A DNA stretch of 64,000 nucleotides from Clostridium beijerinckii (GCF_036699995.1 NZ_CP144906.1:74501-138500); one strand, 5' to 3'. Positions 46,635 to 57,970 are shown, numbered from the stretch's first letter. Translations and numbers: made by a program. Notes: a model not told the origin generated them from the sequence alone.

Positions 46635-49031
46635 GTGCAGTATGGATTAGGGTTGAATAAGTATGAAGGAATAACTAGAGTAGAAAACTTAAGAAAAAAG
46701 TTGTGGATGAAGACATCTATAGTGAAGTTAGGGATTATTCTAATATCAGGAATCTTACTTGGTAGGGTAAATTTATTATTAAATCAATCAGATAGTCTTG
46801 GTATAGCGCCAATAGGAATTGCGTATTTGATAGCTGTAGTTACAAAAGAGAATAGGAGAAATAGTTTAATTGTAGCAATTGGAATTGCTATAGGATATCT
46901 AACAATAAGTAGTTTACTGACAGATGGTTATGTATATTTAGTAGCTGTAGCTTTAGTCACAATTTACTATGTGTTTATAGCACAAGCTAAAAATAGAAAA
47001 AAGGAATTAGTGGGTTTTGTAATAATTCTAAGTAGTTTTTTTTGTTATGGTTTACTAGTTAATAAATATGAACTTGGCGTAAATATAACTTTATGTTTAA
47101 TACAGACATTAATTGTAGTGCCTATATATTATGTTATAAAGTATGCGTTAAATTCTTTGGAAGAGATTAATACCAATTACTTCTTTTCTTCAGAAGAAAT
47201 AGTAAGTATTGGAATATTTTTATGTTTATTAGTTGCAGGAATAGGTAATGTAAATATTAGTAATTACTCTATAAGAAATATATGTGCGCTTACGTTAGTT
47301 TTAACGATTGCTTATGTAGGTGGAGCAACATATGGAACTATGATTGGAGTTTCTATGGGAATAATGCTTGGAGTTGCTTCAAATGACATGATGTATAGTG
47401 TAGCCTTTTTTGGAGTTGGAGGCTTAATTGTTGGTATATTTAAAGATACGGGGAAAATATTTTCAATACTATCAGGTATAATAATTTATACTGCATTAGC
47501 TTTGTATTCTAATGCAGTAACATTGAAGTTGGGAGTTGAGGTTCTTACTAGTTCTGTTTTATTTTTGTGTGTTCCAAAACCTGTATTTACAAGTATTGAA
47601 ATTGAGATAAATCCATATAGAAAGAAAGCATCTTTAGGCGAAATTCAATTGAATGCAATAAAGGAAGAATTTACTTTTAAATTAAAAGAACTTACAAGTG
47701 TACTTACAAATGTATCAAGATGCTTATTAACTAACAATGATAATGAAAATTTATTGATTAAATCGAAAGGGAGTGCATTGGTAGAAAACTTGGCAGATAG
47801 AAGTTGTTCAAGCTGTGAAAATAGACCTTTATGCTGGGAAAGAGAGTTTCATCAAACATTTAACTCTTTTCAAATGTTAATTCAAAGTAAAGAGGAGGGC
47901 AAATTAGCAATTCCTATAGATTTGCAAAAAAGATGCATTAAGAATTTTACACTTTTAAAAAATGCGGAAGGGATTGTAACTAATTATAATGTAAATGAAT
48001 CAATAAGGGAAAGATTAGCAGAAGGAAGAAATATATTATCATCCCATATAACTAACATATCGTGTACTTTAGATAATCTTCTTAGTGACTTTAAAAAGGA
48101 GGTTAGAATAGATACTGATTTAGAAAGGTTGACGAAACGTATACTAAATAAAAATTCCATATATTACAATGATATTTTTTGTTATATAGATAAAAGCGGT
48201 AGGGTCAAGATTAGATTAAGTGTAAATAATTGCGAAGGAGCTGATTATTACGGAAAAAACATAGTTTCTCTATTAAGCAGTGCTATGAGAATGAAGTTGT
48301 GCATTGGGGATGATGGATGCAAAATAAATCCAAACACAAATGAATGTATTATAACGATAGAAGAAAAACCGAGGTATTATATGGTATCTTATGGTGCAAT
48401 GGAACCAAAAGGTGGAGAAACTCAAATAGGTGATAGTTATAGTTTTGGAAGGACAAGAAATGGAACGTATATGACTATCCTAAGTGATGGAATGGGTTCT
48501 GGACCGGAGGCTAAAGAAGAAAGCAAAGCAACTGTTGATTTGGTAGAAAAGCTTATTGAAGCAGGGTTCGATGAGGACATAACGGTCAACACAGTCAATT
48601 CTATAATGGGAATGAGATTCTCAGAAGATGAAAAATATGCAACTTTAGATTTAAATAGAATTGACTTATATAATGGTAATGCAATATTTGTTAAGATAGG
48701 TGCAGCGCCTAGCTTTATCAAGAGAGGCCGCGATGTAATAACTATTAATTCTAAGAATTTGCCTTTTGGACTTGTAGATGAAGTGGACGTGGAAGTTATA
48801 AGAGAAGTGCTAAGACCTGGTGATATTTTAATTAATGTTAGCGATGGTATTTTAGATATAGATAAATCAAACTCGGGAGAATCAACTTGGATTGAAGAAT
48901 ATTTAAAGACGATTAATTCAGATCCTAGAGAACTGTCAGAAAAGGTGCTAGAAAGAGCAAAGAAATTAAGCAACGGAACGATTAAAGATGATATGACAGT
49001 TGTAGTTTCAAAAGTTTATTTAGATAGCTAA
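46635..49031 (+). CDS. spoIIE: Stage II sporulation protein E, membrane serine phosphatase
   Basis: SpoIIE dephosphorylates SpoIIAA, which releases sigma-F in the forespore, and also helps polar septation. I chose GTG 46635 (798 residues), behind GAGGCG; a TTG at 46614 would leave a leader of only a few bases after the predicted -10 box. Layout: about ten membrane helices (40-310), a cytoplasmic middle domain (about 320-575, with SSCENRPLCWEREF cysteines), and a PP2C domain (about 580-798) with YGAMEPKGGETQIGDSYSFG, SDGMGSGPEAKEES, GAAPSFIKR and NVSDGILDID. Confidence 0.95.
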   Translation: MQYGLGLNKYEGITRVENLRKKLWMKTSIVKLGIILISGILLGRVNLLLNQSDSLGIAPIGIAYLIAVVTKENRRNSLIVAIGIAIGYLTISSLLTDGYVYLVAVALVTIYYVFIAQAKNRKKELVGFVIILSSFFCYGLLVNKYELGVNITLCLIQTLIVVPIYYVIKYALNSLEEINTNYFFSSEEIVSIGIFLCLLVAGIGNVNISNYSIRNICALTLVLTIAYVGGATYGTMIGVSMGIMLGVASNDMMYSVAFFGVGGLIVGIFKDTGKIFSILSGIIIYTALALYSNAVTLKLGVEVLTSSVLFLCVPKPVFTSIEIEINPYRKKASLGEIQLNAIKEEFTFKLKELTSVLTNVSRCLLTNNDNENLLIKSKGSALVENLADRSCSSCENRPLCWEREFHQTFNSFQMLIQSKEEGKLAIPIDLQKRCIKNFTLLKNAEGIVTNYNVNESIRERLAEGRNILSSHITNISCTLDNLLSDFKKEVRIDTDLERLTKRILNKNSIYYNDIFCYIDKSGRVKIRLSVNNCEGADYYGKNIVSLLSSAMRMKLCIGDDGCKINPNTNECIITIEEKPRYYMVSYGAMEPKGGETQIGDSYSFGRTRNGTYMTILSDGMGSGPEAKEESKATVDLVEKLIEAGFDEDITVNTVNSIMGMRFSEDEKYATLDLNRIDLYNGNAIFVKIGAAPSFIKRGRDVITINSKNLPFGLVDEVDVEVIREVLRPGDILINVSDGILDIDKSNSGESTWIEEYLKTINSDPRELSEKVLERAKKLSNGTIKDDMTVVVSKVYLDS

Positions 49032-49063
49032 GATTATCGTCCGATAAGTTATTAAAATATTAT

Positions 49064-49115
49064 AAATAGCTGTTTCAGAAATTTAAATTGTAGGTTAAAT
49101 TTGAAACAGCTATTT
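49064..49115 (+). terminator. Terminator of spoIIE
   Basis: AAATAGCTGTTTCA (49064-49077) pairs perfectly with TGAAACAGCTATTT (49102-49115) and the stem continues inward; a T-rich stretch follows. Confidence 0.8.
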
Positions 49116-49293
49116 GTATTTGTTTCATATTCAAATAAATAAGATTGTTTTAAATAATAATGTTATATTTATATAGAATGAGTTTTCAACTGTTAAATTG
49201 AAGCAATAATGTTTACATTTAGAACGTATATACGTAAAATATAAGAAGCGGAACTGTATATGACATAATAATAAATAAGTAGGAGTGTTATTT

Positions 49294-50700
49294 TTGTATA
49301 GAAAAGTACTGTCTTATATAAAGGACAATAACCTTATTAAACCTAACGATAAAATTTTGATTGCTCTTTCTGGAGGACCAGATTCTATATGTCTTTTAAA
49401 TGTTTTATTCGAGTTAAGAGAAAAATTAAATATAAGCATAGCTGCTGCACACTTAAATCATCTTTTAAGAGGCGAAGATGCATTTGAAGATGAGAAATAT
49501 GTTATTAATATATGCAACCATATGGGGATAGAGTGTTTTGTCAAACGTGTGGATATCAATGCTTATTCTAAGGAAAGTAAATTGTCTTCCGAAATGGCAG
49601 GAAGGAGCGCCAGATATGATTTTTTTGATGAAATCTTAAAGAAAGAAGGTTTTAATAAGATTGCGACTGCACATAATGCAAATGATCAGGCGGAGACAGT
49701 TTTGTTTAGACTTATGAGGGGCACAGGCCTTGAAGGATTAGGAGGGATCAGGGCATCTAGAGATGATAAAATAATAAGGCCCATTTTATGTTTAAGTAGA
49801 GAGGAAGTAGAGAATTACGTAAAACTAAAGAACTTAAATCCAAGGATTGATAAAACTAACTTTGAAAAAATTTATAATAGAAATAAGATAAGATTAGATA
49901 TATTGCCATATATAAAAGAAAATTTTAATGAAGATATAGTACAGACTTTAAATAGGATGTCTACATTATTGCAAAAAGATAATGAATTCCTTGAAAAATT
50001 ATCCGCTGGTTTATACAATAAATATTGTATAGAATGTAATGATTATTTTATAATAAAAAAGGAAATATTTAAAGAGGAAGAACCTTTGGTTAATAGAGTA
50101 TTAAGGCATGCATTAACAAGGTATTCAAAGTCTAATTACGATTTTGAAGTTAAGCATATATATGAGATATCTTGTTTGGCTCAAAAATACTCGGGAAAGT
50201 TAGTGCATCTCCCAAATGGAGTTTGTGCTGAAAATGTTTATGGGGATATATACATAAAAACGAAGACAAAAAAATCAGATATAAATAGTAAAAAAGAAGA
50301 AATAATTTTAGGTAAAGATAACATATATATAAATACAGTTGAGTTTCATAAGTATATTATTCAATTTTCTATAATTAATGGTTATAATGAAAATGCTATA
50401 AACTTAAAGCAAGGAGATTTCGTTAAGTATTTTGATTTTGATAAAATTAATAGTAATATTTCAATACGAAACAGAAAGAATGGAGATAAAATTACTCCAT
50501 TAGGAATGAGTGGCAGCAAAAAAATAAAAGATATTTTTATTGATATGAAAATTCCTAAAGATGAAAGAGAATGCATCCCTATTTTATGCTTTGATGAAAG
50601 GATTGCATGGGTTATTGGAGTTAGAATATCAGAAGAATATAAACTTACAAGTAAAAGTACGAATATATTAAAAGTAGTCGTTCAAAGAAAGGAATATTAA
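49294..50700 (+). CDS. tilS: tRNA(Ile)-lysidine synthase
   Basis: Converts C34 of the CAT-anticodon tRNA-Ile to lysidine so it reads AUA; essential. The 468-residue protein has the PP-loop LIALSGGPDSICLLNVL (about 23-39), HLNHLLRGEDAFEDE, TAHNANDQAETVLFRLMRGTGLEGLGGI and a C-terminal TilS domain (RNRKNGDKITPLGMSGSKKIKDIFIDMKIP). TTG 49294 lies eight bases after AGGAG; a GTG at 49285 overlaps that site. hpt starts 2 bp after its stop, the conserved tilS-hpt-ftsH order. Confidence 0.96.
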   Translation: MYRKVLSYIKDNNLIKPNDKILIALSGGPDSICLLNVLFELREKLNISIAAAHLNHLLRGEDAFEDEKYVINICNHMGIECFVKRVDINAYSKESKLSSEMAGRSARYDFFDEILKKEGFNKIATAHNANDQAETVLFRLMRGTGLEGLGGIRASRDDKIIRPILCLSREEVENYVKLKNLNPRIDKTNFEKIYNRNKIRLDILPYIKENFNEDIVQTLNRMSTLLQKDNEFLEKLSAGLYNKYCIECNDYFIIKKEIFKEEEPLVNRVLRHALTRYSKSNYDFEVKHIYEISCLAQKYSGKLVHLPNGVCAENVYGDIYIKTKTKKSDINSKKEEIILGKDNIYINTVEFHKYIIQFSIINGYNENAINLKQGDFVKYFDFDKINSNISIRNRKNGDKITPLGMSGSKKIKDIFIDMKIPKDERECIPILCFDERIAWVIGVRISEEYKLTSKSTNILKVVVQRKEY

Positions 50701-50702
50701 AT

Positions 50703-51242
50703 ATGAAACAAGATATACAAGAGATACTATACTCAGAAGAAATTTTAAGTAAAAGAATTAAAGAACTCGCAAGTGAAATAAGTACAGATTATAGAGGAAG
50801 AGATTTACTTATAGTTGGTATTTTAAAAGGATCAGTAATATTTGCTGCAGAGCTAATAAAAAACATATCTATTAAATGTGAAATAGATTTTATGGCAGTA
50901 TCAAGTTATGGAAGTTCTACAGAAACATCTGGTGTCGTAAGAATATTAAAAGACTTGGATAATAGTATAGAAGGAAAAGATATTTTAGTTGTTGAGGATA
51001 TCGTTGATACAGGAGTAACATTAACATATTTACTTAAATATTTAAAAGCAAGAAAAGCAAATAGTATAGAAATAGTTGCATTACTAAATAAGCAAGCGAG
51101 GCGTAAATCTGATCTAGATGTTAAATATATTGGATTTGAGGTTCCTGATGGATTCATAGTAGGTTATGGAATAGATTATGCTGAAAAGTACAGGAATTTA
51201 CCTTTTATAGGGATATTAAAGCCTGAAGTATATGAAAAATAG
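50703..51242 (+). CDS. hpt: Hypoxanthine(-guanine) phosphoribosyltransferase
   Basis: Purine salvage: hypoxanthine or guanine plus PRPP gives IMP or GMP. The 179-residue protein has IVGILKGSVIFAAELIKN, DFMAVSSYGSS, the PRPP loop VVEDIVDTGVTLTYLLKYL and VPDGFIVGYGIDYAEKYRNLPFIGIL. Two bases after tilS, so translationally coupled. Confidence 0.97.
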   Translation: MKQDIQEILYSEEILSKRIKELASEISTDYRGRDLLIVGILKGSVIFAAELIKNISIKCEIDFMAVSSYGSSTETSGVVRILKDLDNSIEGKDILVVEDIVDTGVTLTYLLKYLKARKANSIEIVALLNKQARRKSDLDVKYIGFEVPDGFIVGYGIDYAEKYRNLPFIGILKPEVYEK

Positions 51243-51316
51243 AAAATTCAAATTTAATTGTAATAAAAATATTCCTATGGTAAAATTTTAAATATGATGA
51301 GAGAGGGGGGCCTTGA

Positions 51317-53125
51317 ATGAAAAAATATTCAAGTGCGGCTGTATGGATTGTATGCTCAGTTATGCTAATTTTAGCAGCGGTTACTATGTGGCAAACAGGA
51401 AAAGGTTCTAATGAGATAACTTATAGTGCATTTATACAAAAGTGGAATGCAAATGAAATAGAAAGTATCTTAGTCAAGGAAGACAGCATGACGATAGAAG
51501 GAAAAACTACTGATAATAAAAGTTTTGTTACTATTGCTCCGGGTGAACTTGTTAGTTCTCTTATAGTAAATCAGCCTAAATTAGATGTTAAAGTTGTTTT
51601 TGAAAAACCATCTAATAATGCAACGTGGATAGTAACATTACTTCCATTTATATTAATGGCAGTATTTATATTTATATTCCTATTTATATTTACTCAACAA
51701 TCCCAAAGCGGAAGTGGTGGAAGAGGGGTTATGAATTTTGGTAAAAGTAAAGCTAAAATGGTAACTCCAGATACACAAACAGTCACATTTGAAGATATAG
51801 CAGGTGCGGACGAAGAGAAAGCTGAGCTTGAAGAAATTGTTGATTTTTTAAGATTGCCATCAAAGTATATACAGATAGGTGCAAGAATTCCTAAAGGGGT
51901 TTTATTAGTTGGGCCTCCTGGGACTGGAAAAACATTACTTGCAAAAGCAATAGCAGGAGAGGCGGGAGTGCCATTCTTTAGTATATCAGGATCTGATTTT
52001 GTTGAAATGTTTGTTGGTGTTGGTGCATCGAGAGTTAGAAGCTTATTTGAAGAGGCGAAGAAAAATTCACCTTGTATAGTATTTATAGATGAAATTGATG
52101 CCGTTGGAAGACAGAGAGGTGCAGGCTTAGGTGGAGGACATGACGAAAGGGAACAGACATTAAATCAACTTCTTGTCGAAATGGATGGATTTGGTGCTAA
52201 TGAAGGCATCATAATGATAGCTGCAACCAATAGGCCTGATATATTGGATCCAGCATTATTAAGACCGGGAAGATTTGATAGGCAAATAATTGTTGGAGCA
52301 CCAGATGTAAAAGGTAGAGAAGAAATTCTTAAAGTTCATACAAGAAAGAAACCACTAAAAGATGATGTGAAATTAGATGTTCTTGCTCGAAGAACTCCAG
52401 GTTTTTCGGGAGCGGATCTAGAAAATTTAACAAATGAAGCAGCACTGCTTGCTGTTAGAAAAGATAAAAAACAAATTTCTATGTCTGAAATGGAAGAAGC
52501 AATAACAAAAGTAATTGCAGGGCCTGAAAAAAAGAGTAGGGTAATAACTGAACATGATAGGAAATTAACTGCTTATCATGAAGCAGGTCATGCAGTTGTT
52601 ATGAGATTACTTCCACACTGTGATCCAGTTCACGAAATTAGTGTAATTCCAAGAGGTAGAGCAGGTGGATACACTATGCATCTTCCAAAGGAGGATACTT
52701 CTTATACATCTAAGTCTAAATTAAAAGATGAGATGGTTGGACTCCTAGGTGGAAGAGTTGCTGAAAAATTGATTATGGGAGATATAAGTACTGGTGCTAA
52801 AAATGATATAGATAGAGCAAGTCATATAGCCAGAAGTATGGTTATGGATTATGGTATGAGTGAAGAAATTGGAACTATATCATTTAGTACTTCAGGGCAT
52901 GATGAAGTTTTCCTTGGAAGAGACTTAGGTAAAGGAAGAAACTTTAGTGAAGAGATAGGTTCTAAAATAGATAAAGAAATAAAGAGATTTATAGATGAGG
53001 CTTATGATAGAGCAAATAAGCTTCTAAAAGAAAATATAAACAAATTACATGCTGTTGCAAAAGCTCTAATTGAAAAAGAAAAACTTGATGCAGAAGAATT
53101 TGAAGATATTTTTGTAAATAATTAA
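51317..53125 (+). CDS. ftsH: ATP-dependent zinc metalloprotease FtsH
   Basis: Membrane AAA+ protease for quality control and regulator turnover. The 602-residue protein has helix 1 (about 6-26), a short extracytoplasmic domain, helix 2 (about 108-130), AAA domain with GPPGTGKT at 199-206, [14 protein letters not shown], the arginine-finger region [10 protein letters not shown], and the zinc motif HEAGH ending at H421. AGAGGGGGGCC precedes ATG. Terminator just after. Confidence 0.97.
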   Translation: MKKYSSAAVWIVCSVMLILAAVTMWQTGKGSNEITYSAFIQKWNANEIESILVKEDSMTIEGKTTDNKSFVTIAPGELVSSLIVNQPKLDVKVVFEKPSNNATWIVTLLPFILMAVFIFIFLFIFTQQSQSGSGGRGVMNFGKSKAKMVTPDTQTVTFEDIAGADEEKAELEEIVDFLRLPSKYIQIGARIPKGVLLVGPPGTGKTLLAKAIAGEAGVPFFSISGSDFVEMFVGVGASRVRSLFEEAKKNSPCIVFIDEIDAVGRQRGAGLGGGHDEREQTLNQLLVEMDGFGANEGIIMIAATNRPDILDPALLRPGRFDRQIIVGAPDVKGREEILKVHTRKKPLKDDVKLDVLARRTPGFSGADLENLTNEAALLAVRKDKKQISMSEMEEAITKVIAGPEKKSRVITEHDRKLTAYHEAGHAVVMRLLPHCDPVHEISVIPRGRAGGYTMHLPKEDTSYTSKSKLKDEMVGLLGGRVAEKLIMGDISTGAKNDIDRASHIARSMVMDYGMSEEIGTISFSTSGHDEVFLGRDLGKGRNFSEEIGSKIDKEIKRFIDEAYDRANKLLKENINKLHAVAKALIEKEKLDAEEFEDIFVNN

Positions 53126-53130
53126 TACAC

Positions 53131-53178
53131 AGGCTATTTCAAGCATAAGATGGGTTTGAAATAGCCTTTTAATTTTTT
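53131..53178 (+). terminator. Terminator of tilS-hpt-ftsH
   Basis: AGGCTATTTCAA (53131-53142) pairs perfectly with TTGAAATAGCCT (53156-53167), followed by TTTAATTTTTT. Confidence 0.9.
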
Positions 53179-53328
53179 ATATGTAGAATCATAGAATATT
53201 CATACAAATACGAATATTAGGAGTTTATTTATACTTATTATTCGAAAAAACTTTTATTATGTATAGTGAAATGATATAATAAATTATATTAAGTATGATT
53301 TTGGGTTTATATTTAGGAGGGATTTTAA

Positions 53329-54999
53329 ATGAAAAGTGATATTCAGATTGCTCAAGAGGCAAAGATGGAACCGATAAAAAATGTGGCTGAAAAATTAGGA
53401 CTTTGCGAAGATGATATAGAGTACTATGGAAAATATAAGTGCAAAATATCTTTAGATGTATATGATAAGGTTAAAAATAATAATAATGGAAAGTTAGTTT
53501 TAGTAACAGCTATAAATCCAACTCCTGCAGGAGAAGGAAAGTCAACAGTTACAGTAGGGCTTGGTCAGGCTTTAAACAGGATTGGGAAGAAAGCCGTTAT
53601 AGCATTAAGAGAGCCATCATTAGGGCCGGTTTTCGGAATTAAGGGTGGAGCAGCTGGGGGCGGATACGCTCAAGTTGTTCCTATGGAAGATATTAATCTT
53701 CATTTTACTGGAGATATGCATGCTATTACATCTGCTAATAATTTGTTATCAGCAACAATAGATAATCATATTCACCAAGGTAATGTTCTAAGAATTGATT
53801 CTAGAAGAATTGTATTTAAAAGAGTAATGGATATGAATGATAGAGCATTAAGACATATTATTGTTGGGATGGGTGGAAAGGTTAATGGATTTGTTAGAGA
53901 AGATGGATTCAATATAACTGTTGCATCTGAAATAATGGCTATATTATGTTTAGCAAGTGATCTAGAAGATTTGAAAGAAAGAATGGGAAATATAGTAATT
54001 GCATATAATCTAGATGGAAATCCTGTTTACGCTAAGGAACTAGAAATACAAGGAGCTATGGCGCTATTAATGAAAGACGCGATTAAACCTAACTTGGTTC
54101 AAACATTAGAAAATACTCCTGCATTAATACATGGAGGACCATTTGCTAATATTGCTCACGGATGTAATTCTATAATGGCAACTAAACTTGCTCTAAAGTT
54201 AGGAGATGTTGTCATAACAGAAGCTGGATTTGGAGCAGATTTAGGTGCAGAGAAATTCTTTGATATCAAATGTAGATATGGTAATTTAGAACCTGAATGT
54301 GTTGTAGTTGTTGCAACTATAAGAGCATTAAAGCATCATGGCGGAGTAGCTAAGACTGAGTTAAATGTCCCAAATGTTGAAGCGTTAAAAAATGGAATTG
54401 CTAATTTGGAAAAACAGATAGAGAATATAAAGAAGTTTAAAATTACACCTGTTGTTGCAATAAATAAATTTGTTACAGATAGTTCGGAAGAAGTGGAATT
54501 CATTAAAGATTTCTGCGATAGAATTGGGGTTAAAGTAGCCTTGTGTGATGTGTGGGCTAAAGGTGGCGAAGGTGGAATTGACCTTGCCAATATAGTTTTA
54601 GATGCACTAGATAATAGTGAATCAAATTTTGAGCCTATATATGATAAGGAAAAATCTATTAGGGAGAAAATATTTACAATTGCTAGTGAAATTTATGGAG
54701 CAGATAAAGTTAACTATACTCCAGCAGCAAAAAAACAAATTGATGAATTAGAAAAGTTCAAATTGGATAAACTTCCTATATGTATGGCAAAAACACAATA
54801 TTCACTATCAGATAATCCTAGCCTTTTAGCTAGACCTACAGGATTTGATATTACAGTTAAAGAAGTCAGAGTATCAAATGGAGCTGGATTTATAGTGGTT
54901 CAGACAGGTGACATAATGACTATGCCTGGCCTTCCAAAGGTACCAGCAGCAAATAAGATGGATGTATTAAAAAGTGGAGAAATAATAGGATTATTCTAA
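53329..54999 (+). CDS. fhs: Formate--tetrahydrofolate ligase
   Basis: Makes 10-formyl-tetrahydrofolate from formate, ATP and THF: an entry of the one-carbon pool and first methyl-branch folate step in acetogens. The 556-residue protein has the P-loop [19 protein letters not shown] (about 65-83), [24 protein letters not shown], the FTGDMHAI block and [26 protein letters not shown] precedes ATG. No folate neighbours (fchA, folD) are present, so a nucleotide-synthesis role is more likely than acetogenesis. Confidence 0.97.
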   Translation: MKSDIQIAQEAKMEPIKNVAEKLGLCEDDIEYYGKYKCKISLDVYDKVKNNNNGKLVLVTAINPTPAGEGKSTVTVGLGQALNRIGKKAVIALREPSLGPVFGIKGGAAGGGYAQVVPMEDINLHFTGDMHAITSANNLLSATIDNHIHQGNVLRIDSRRIVFKRVMDMNDRALRHIIVGMGGKVNGFVREDGFNITVASEIMAILCLASDLEDLKERMGNIVIAYNLDGNPVYAKELEIQGAMALLMKDAIKPNLVQTLENTPALIHGGPFANIAHGCNSIMATKLALKLGDVVITEAGFGADLGAEKFFDIKCRYGNLEPECVVVVATIRALKHHGGVAKTELNVPNVEALKNGIANLEKQIENIKKFKITPVVAINKFVTDSSEEVEFIKDFCDRIGVKVALCDVWAKGGEGGIDLANIVLDALDNSESNFEPIYDKEKSIREKIFTIASEIYGADKVNYTPAAKKQIDELEKFKLDKLPICMAKTQYSLSDNPSLLARPTGFDITVKEVRVSNGAGFIVVQTGDIMTMPGLPKVPAANKMDVLKSGEIIGLF

Positions 55000-55140
55000 T
55001 GAATGCATATATGTGTATTTAAGGTGAAAACAGAAGCTAGAAAATGGTGGTATTAATCTAAAATCACATTTAAACTCTTGACAAATTAAATATAATTGTT
55101 AAAATTATATTGTTATTTTTTAGTCAATTTCAAAATTAAG

Positions 55141-55164
55141 GCAGCTCTTCGGGCTGCTTTTAAT
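55141..55164 (+). terminator. Small hairpin terminator upstream of coaX
   Basis: GCAGCTC pairs with GGGCTGC around TTC, followed by TTTTAATTT. Ends 15 bases before the coaX ribosome site. Confidence 0.75.
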
Positions 55165-55190
55165 TTAACTATATTAAGGTGGTGCTTTCT

Positions 55191-55991
55191 ATGATTTTAC
55201 TTGTTGATGCAGGTAATACTAACATTGTTTTGGGAGTACATGATGGAGAAAAGTATATAGCTAGTTGGCGTATTTCAAGTGAAGGAAATAAAACTTCAGA
55301 TGAGTATGGTATACAAGTTATGCAACTATTTAACTTAAGTGACATTAATCCTAAAGATATTACTGGAGTTATAGTTTCTTCTGTTGTTCCTAATATAATG
55401 CATTCTTTAGAAAATATGTTAAGAAAATGTTTTTGTCACGAACCTATAATAGTTGGACCAGGAGTAAAAACTGGAATAAATATTAAATATGATAACCCGA
55501 GAGAAGTTGGAGCAGATAGAATAGTGAATGCTGTTGCTGCATATGAAATTTACAAGAGACCAGTTATAATAATAGACTTTGGAACAGCTACAACTTTTTG
55601 TGCAGTAAGAGCAAATGGAGATTATCTTGGAGGATGCATATGCCCTGGAATAAGAATTTCGGCAGATGCTTTATTTGAAAGAGCAGCTAAGCTTCCTAGA
55701 GTAGAATTAGAAGTACCAAAAAATATGATTTGCAAAAATACTGTATCAAGTATGCAATCTGGTATTATATTTGGTTATATTGGGCAAGTTGAATATATAG
55801 TAAAAAAAATGAAACAAGAAATGAAAAATTCTAAGTATAAGGAAGAACCTTTTGTATTGGCAACAGGTGGATTAGCAAATTTAATAGCTAAAGAGACTGA
55901 TGTTATTGATAAGGTTGATTCGGATTTAACACTAGAAGGATTAAAAATATTATATGAAAAAAATAAAGAAATAGAGATTTCCCAAAGATAA
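55191..55991 (+). CDS. coaX: Type III pantothenate kinase
   Basis: First step of coenzyme A synthesis; the CoaX type needs a monovalent cation. ATG 55191 (266 residues) follows AAGGTGG; a GTG four codons earlier overlaps it. ASKHA-fold motifs: [13 protein letters not shown] (phosphate 1), [38 protein letters not shown] (phosphate 2) and [23 protein letters not shown]. dusB follows at 49 bp. Confidence 0.96.
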   Translation: MILLVDAGNTNIVLGVHDGEKYIASWRISSEGNKTSDEYGIQVMQLFNLSDINPKDITGVIVSSVVPNIMHSLENMLRKCFCHEPIIVGPGVKTGINIKYDNPREVGADRIVNAVAAYEIYKRPVIIIDFGTATTFCAVRANGDYLGGCICPGIRISADALFERAAKLPRVELEVPKNMICKNTVSSMQSGIIFGYIGQVEYIVKKMKQEMKNSKYKEEPFVLATGGLANLIAKETDVIDKVDSDLTLEGLKILYEKNKEIEISQR

Positions 55992-56040
55992 ATTATATGG
56001 AAATTAAGATTTATACAAGATGTAAGGAGTATATTCTACA

Positions 56041-57006
56041 ATGAAGATAGGGAATTTAACCTTTGAAAACAATATATTTCTAGCACCTATGGCAGGAGTA
56101 ACTGACATATCATTTAGAGGATTATGTAAGGAAATGGGATGTGGTTTGGTTTATACCGAAATGGTTAGTGCTAAAGCATTATATTATGGAAGCGAGAATA
56201 CACAAACCTTACTTAGAATAGCAGATGAAGAAAAACCAGTTGCAGCCCAGATATTTGGTAGAGAGCCAGATGTAATGGCTAGAATTTGTGAAGAATATTT
56301 AAATAACAGGGAAGATATTTGTATAATTGATATTAATATGGGATGTCCGGCTCCTAAAATAGTTAAAAATGGAGAAGGATCTGCATTAATGAAAGAACCG
56401 GAACTTGCATACGATATCGTTAGAACTATAAAAAAAGTTTCAACCAAACCTGTTACTGTCAAGTTTAGAAAAGGATTTGATGAAGATAATATTAATGCAG
56501 TGGAATTTGCCAAAGGGATGGAACAAGCTGGAGCAGATGCTATTGCTGTTCATGGACGAACACGAAAACAAATGTATCAAGGGAAAGCAGATTGGGACAT
56601 AATAAAGAGAGTTAAGGATAGTGTTTCAATTCCTGTAATAGGAAATGGGGACGTATTTTCTCCAGAAGATGCTATTAGAATGAAAAGAACTACCAATTGC
56701 GATGGAATAATGATTGCAAGAGGAAGCCAGGGAAATCCATGGATATTTAGACAGATAAATAATTTGCTTAATGGAGAAGTAATTCAAGAAGTTTCAGATA
56801 ATGAAAGAATTGAAATGTGCATTAGGCATTACGAATTAGCAATAAAATATGATGGAGAATTTAAAGCCATACGGGAAATGAGAAAACACGCATCATGGTA
56901 TATTAAAGGACTTCCAAGATGCACAGAACTTAAAAATAAGATTAATACTATCAATGATAGTGAAAAAGTTATTGAAGCTTTAAGAAAGTATCAAGATGAA
57001 TTATAG
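56041..57006 (+). CDS. dusB: tRNA-dihydrouridine synthase (DusB type)
   Basis: FMN enzyme reducing uridines in the tRNA D-loop. The 321-residue protein has APMAGVTDISFRGLC, EMVSAKALYYG, DINMGCPAPKIVKNGEGSALM (with the catalytic Cys), AVHGRTRKQMYQGKADW and GNGDVFSPEDA. The length and start fit bacterial DusB. AAGGAGT precedes ATG. Confidence 0.95.
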   Translation: MKIGNLTFENNIFLAPMAGVTDISFRGLCKEMGCGLVYTEMVSAKALYYGSENTQTLLRIADEEKPVAAQIFGREPDVMARICEEYLNNREDICIIDINMGCPAPKIVKNGEGSALMKEPELAYDIVRTIKKVSTKPVTVKFRKGFDEDNINAVEFAKGMEQAGADAIAVHGRTRKQMYQGKADWDIIKRVKDSVSIPVIGNGDVFSPEDAIRMKRTTNCDGIMIARGSQGNPWIFRQINNLLNGEVIQEVSDNERIEMCIRHYELAIKYDGEFKAIREMRKHASWYIKGLPRCTELKNKINTINDSEKVIEALRKYQDEL

Positions 57007-57487
57007 TTTTGTAAGTATAATTAGAATTATTTAATTGTTTCAAGCATATTATTAATATTTAGAAAAATGCAATTTGGTTTCATAATAAATCTAGTATAAA
57101 TATGAGTATTAACTTTTGTGTAAAAATGATAATTTATGTTTTACTAATTTACTTTTATATTAATATTTAAACTTGGTTTATTTAATGTTTGATTCATAGC
57201 AATCATAGCTATGAGTAAAGTTACGCTGAGTTAGTTGCTAACCAACGGTGCAAATCACTTCAAATTAGGATTTATTGACATATGAAATGTGCTGATTTAT
57301 AATAAGTTAAATGATTTTCAGATTAAAATATTTTTCAAATTATTATAAATTTATGGGTATTCTCTGTTAACGATATAATAAGAGATTGCTTAAAAAGATT
57401 TATTTAATAGATAATTTATCAAAATAAGGATTATAATCAATAACTAAAATAAATAATATAGAAGGTTTTAAAGGGGAGTTAAAGTAT
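57007..57487. other. Intergenic region between dusB and greA
   Basis: About 480 bp without an open frame. Most is AT-rich, but 57194-57250 is a locally GC-richer block able to fold; listed separately. Confidence 0.5.
57194..57250 (+). ncRNA. Unassigned structured RNA candidate upstream of greA
   Basis: Two adjacent hairpins can form: TCATAGC/GCTATGA (57194-57200 with 57208-57214, seven-base loop), then CGCTG (57224-57228) with CGGTG (57246-57250) enclosing GTTAG/CTAAC (57230-57234, 57238-57242). No known riboswitch signature was matched, and it lies 240 bases before greA. Confidence 0.3.
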
Positions 57488-57970
57488 ATGAGCCAATCAA
57501 AACAATATGTTATGACTTATGAAGGTGTTAAAAAATTAGAAAGTGAATTAGAATACCTAAAAACAGTAAAAAGAAAAGAAATAACTGAAAAGATAAAAAT
57601 TGCTTTAGGATACGGAGATTTAAGTGAAAATTCTGAGTATGATGAAGCTAAAAACGACCAAGCATTTACAGAAGGAAGAATAATTCAATTAGAAAATATG
57701 CTTAAAAATGCAGTGGTTGTAGATGAATCAGAGATTCCAAGTGATATTGTTTCAGTTGGATCAAAGGTAAAAGTTAAAGATTACGAATTTGATGAAGAAG
57801 TAGAGTATTCAATAGTAGGTTCGGCAGAAGCAGATCCTATGAATTTTAAAATATCAAACGAATCACCGGTTGGAAATGCACTAGTTGGTAAAAAAGTTGG
57901 TGATGTAGTAGAGGTAATAGTTCCAGATGGAGTTAATAAATTCGAAATACTAGGAATAAGTAGAAGTTAA
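57488..57970 (+). CDS. greA: Transcription elongation factor GreA
   Basis: Rescues backtracked RNA polymerase by stimulating transcript cleavage. The 160-residue protein has an N-terminal coiled coil (about 10-75) with [20 protein letters not shown], whose acidic tip reaches the active centre, and a C-terminal FKBP-like domain ([20 protein letters not shown]). AAAGGGGAG precedes ATG. lysS starts 14 bp later, so the two are cotranscribed. Confidence 0.97.
   Translation: MSQSKQYVMTYEGVKKLESELEYLKTVKRKEITEKIKIALGYGDLSENSEYDEAKNDQAFTEGRIIQLENMLKNAVVVDESEIPSDIVSVGSKVKVKDYEFDEEVEYSIVGSAEADPMNFKISNESPVGNALVGKKVGDVVEVIVPDGVNKFEILGISRS

Noticed and set aside
48437..48973. A 178-codon minus-strand frame inside spoIIE
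   Set aside because: The plus-strand PP2C domain explains this region; the antisense product is Ser/Thr/Pro-rich without motifs.
57194..57250. c-di-GMP or preQ1 riboswitch upstream of greA
   Set aside because: Signature sequences of both classes are missing, so only a generic structured element is reported.
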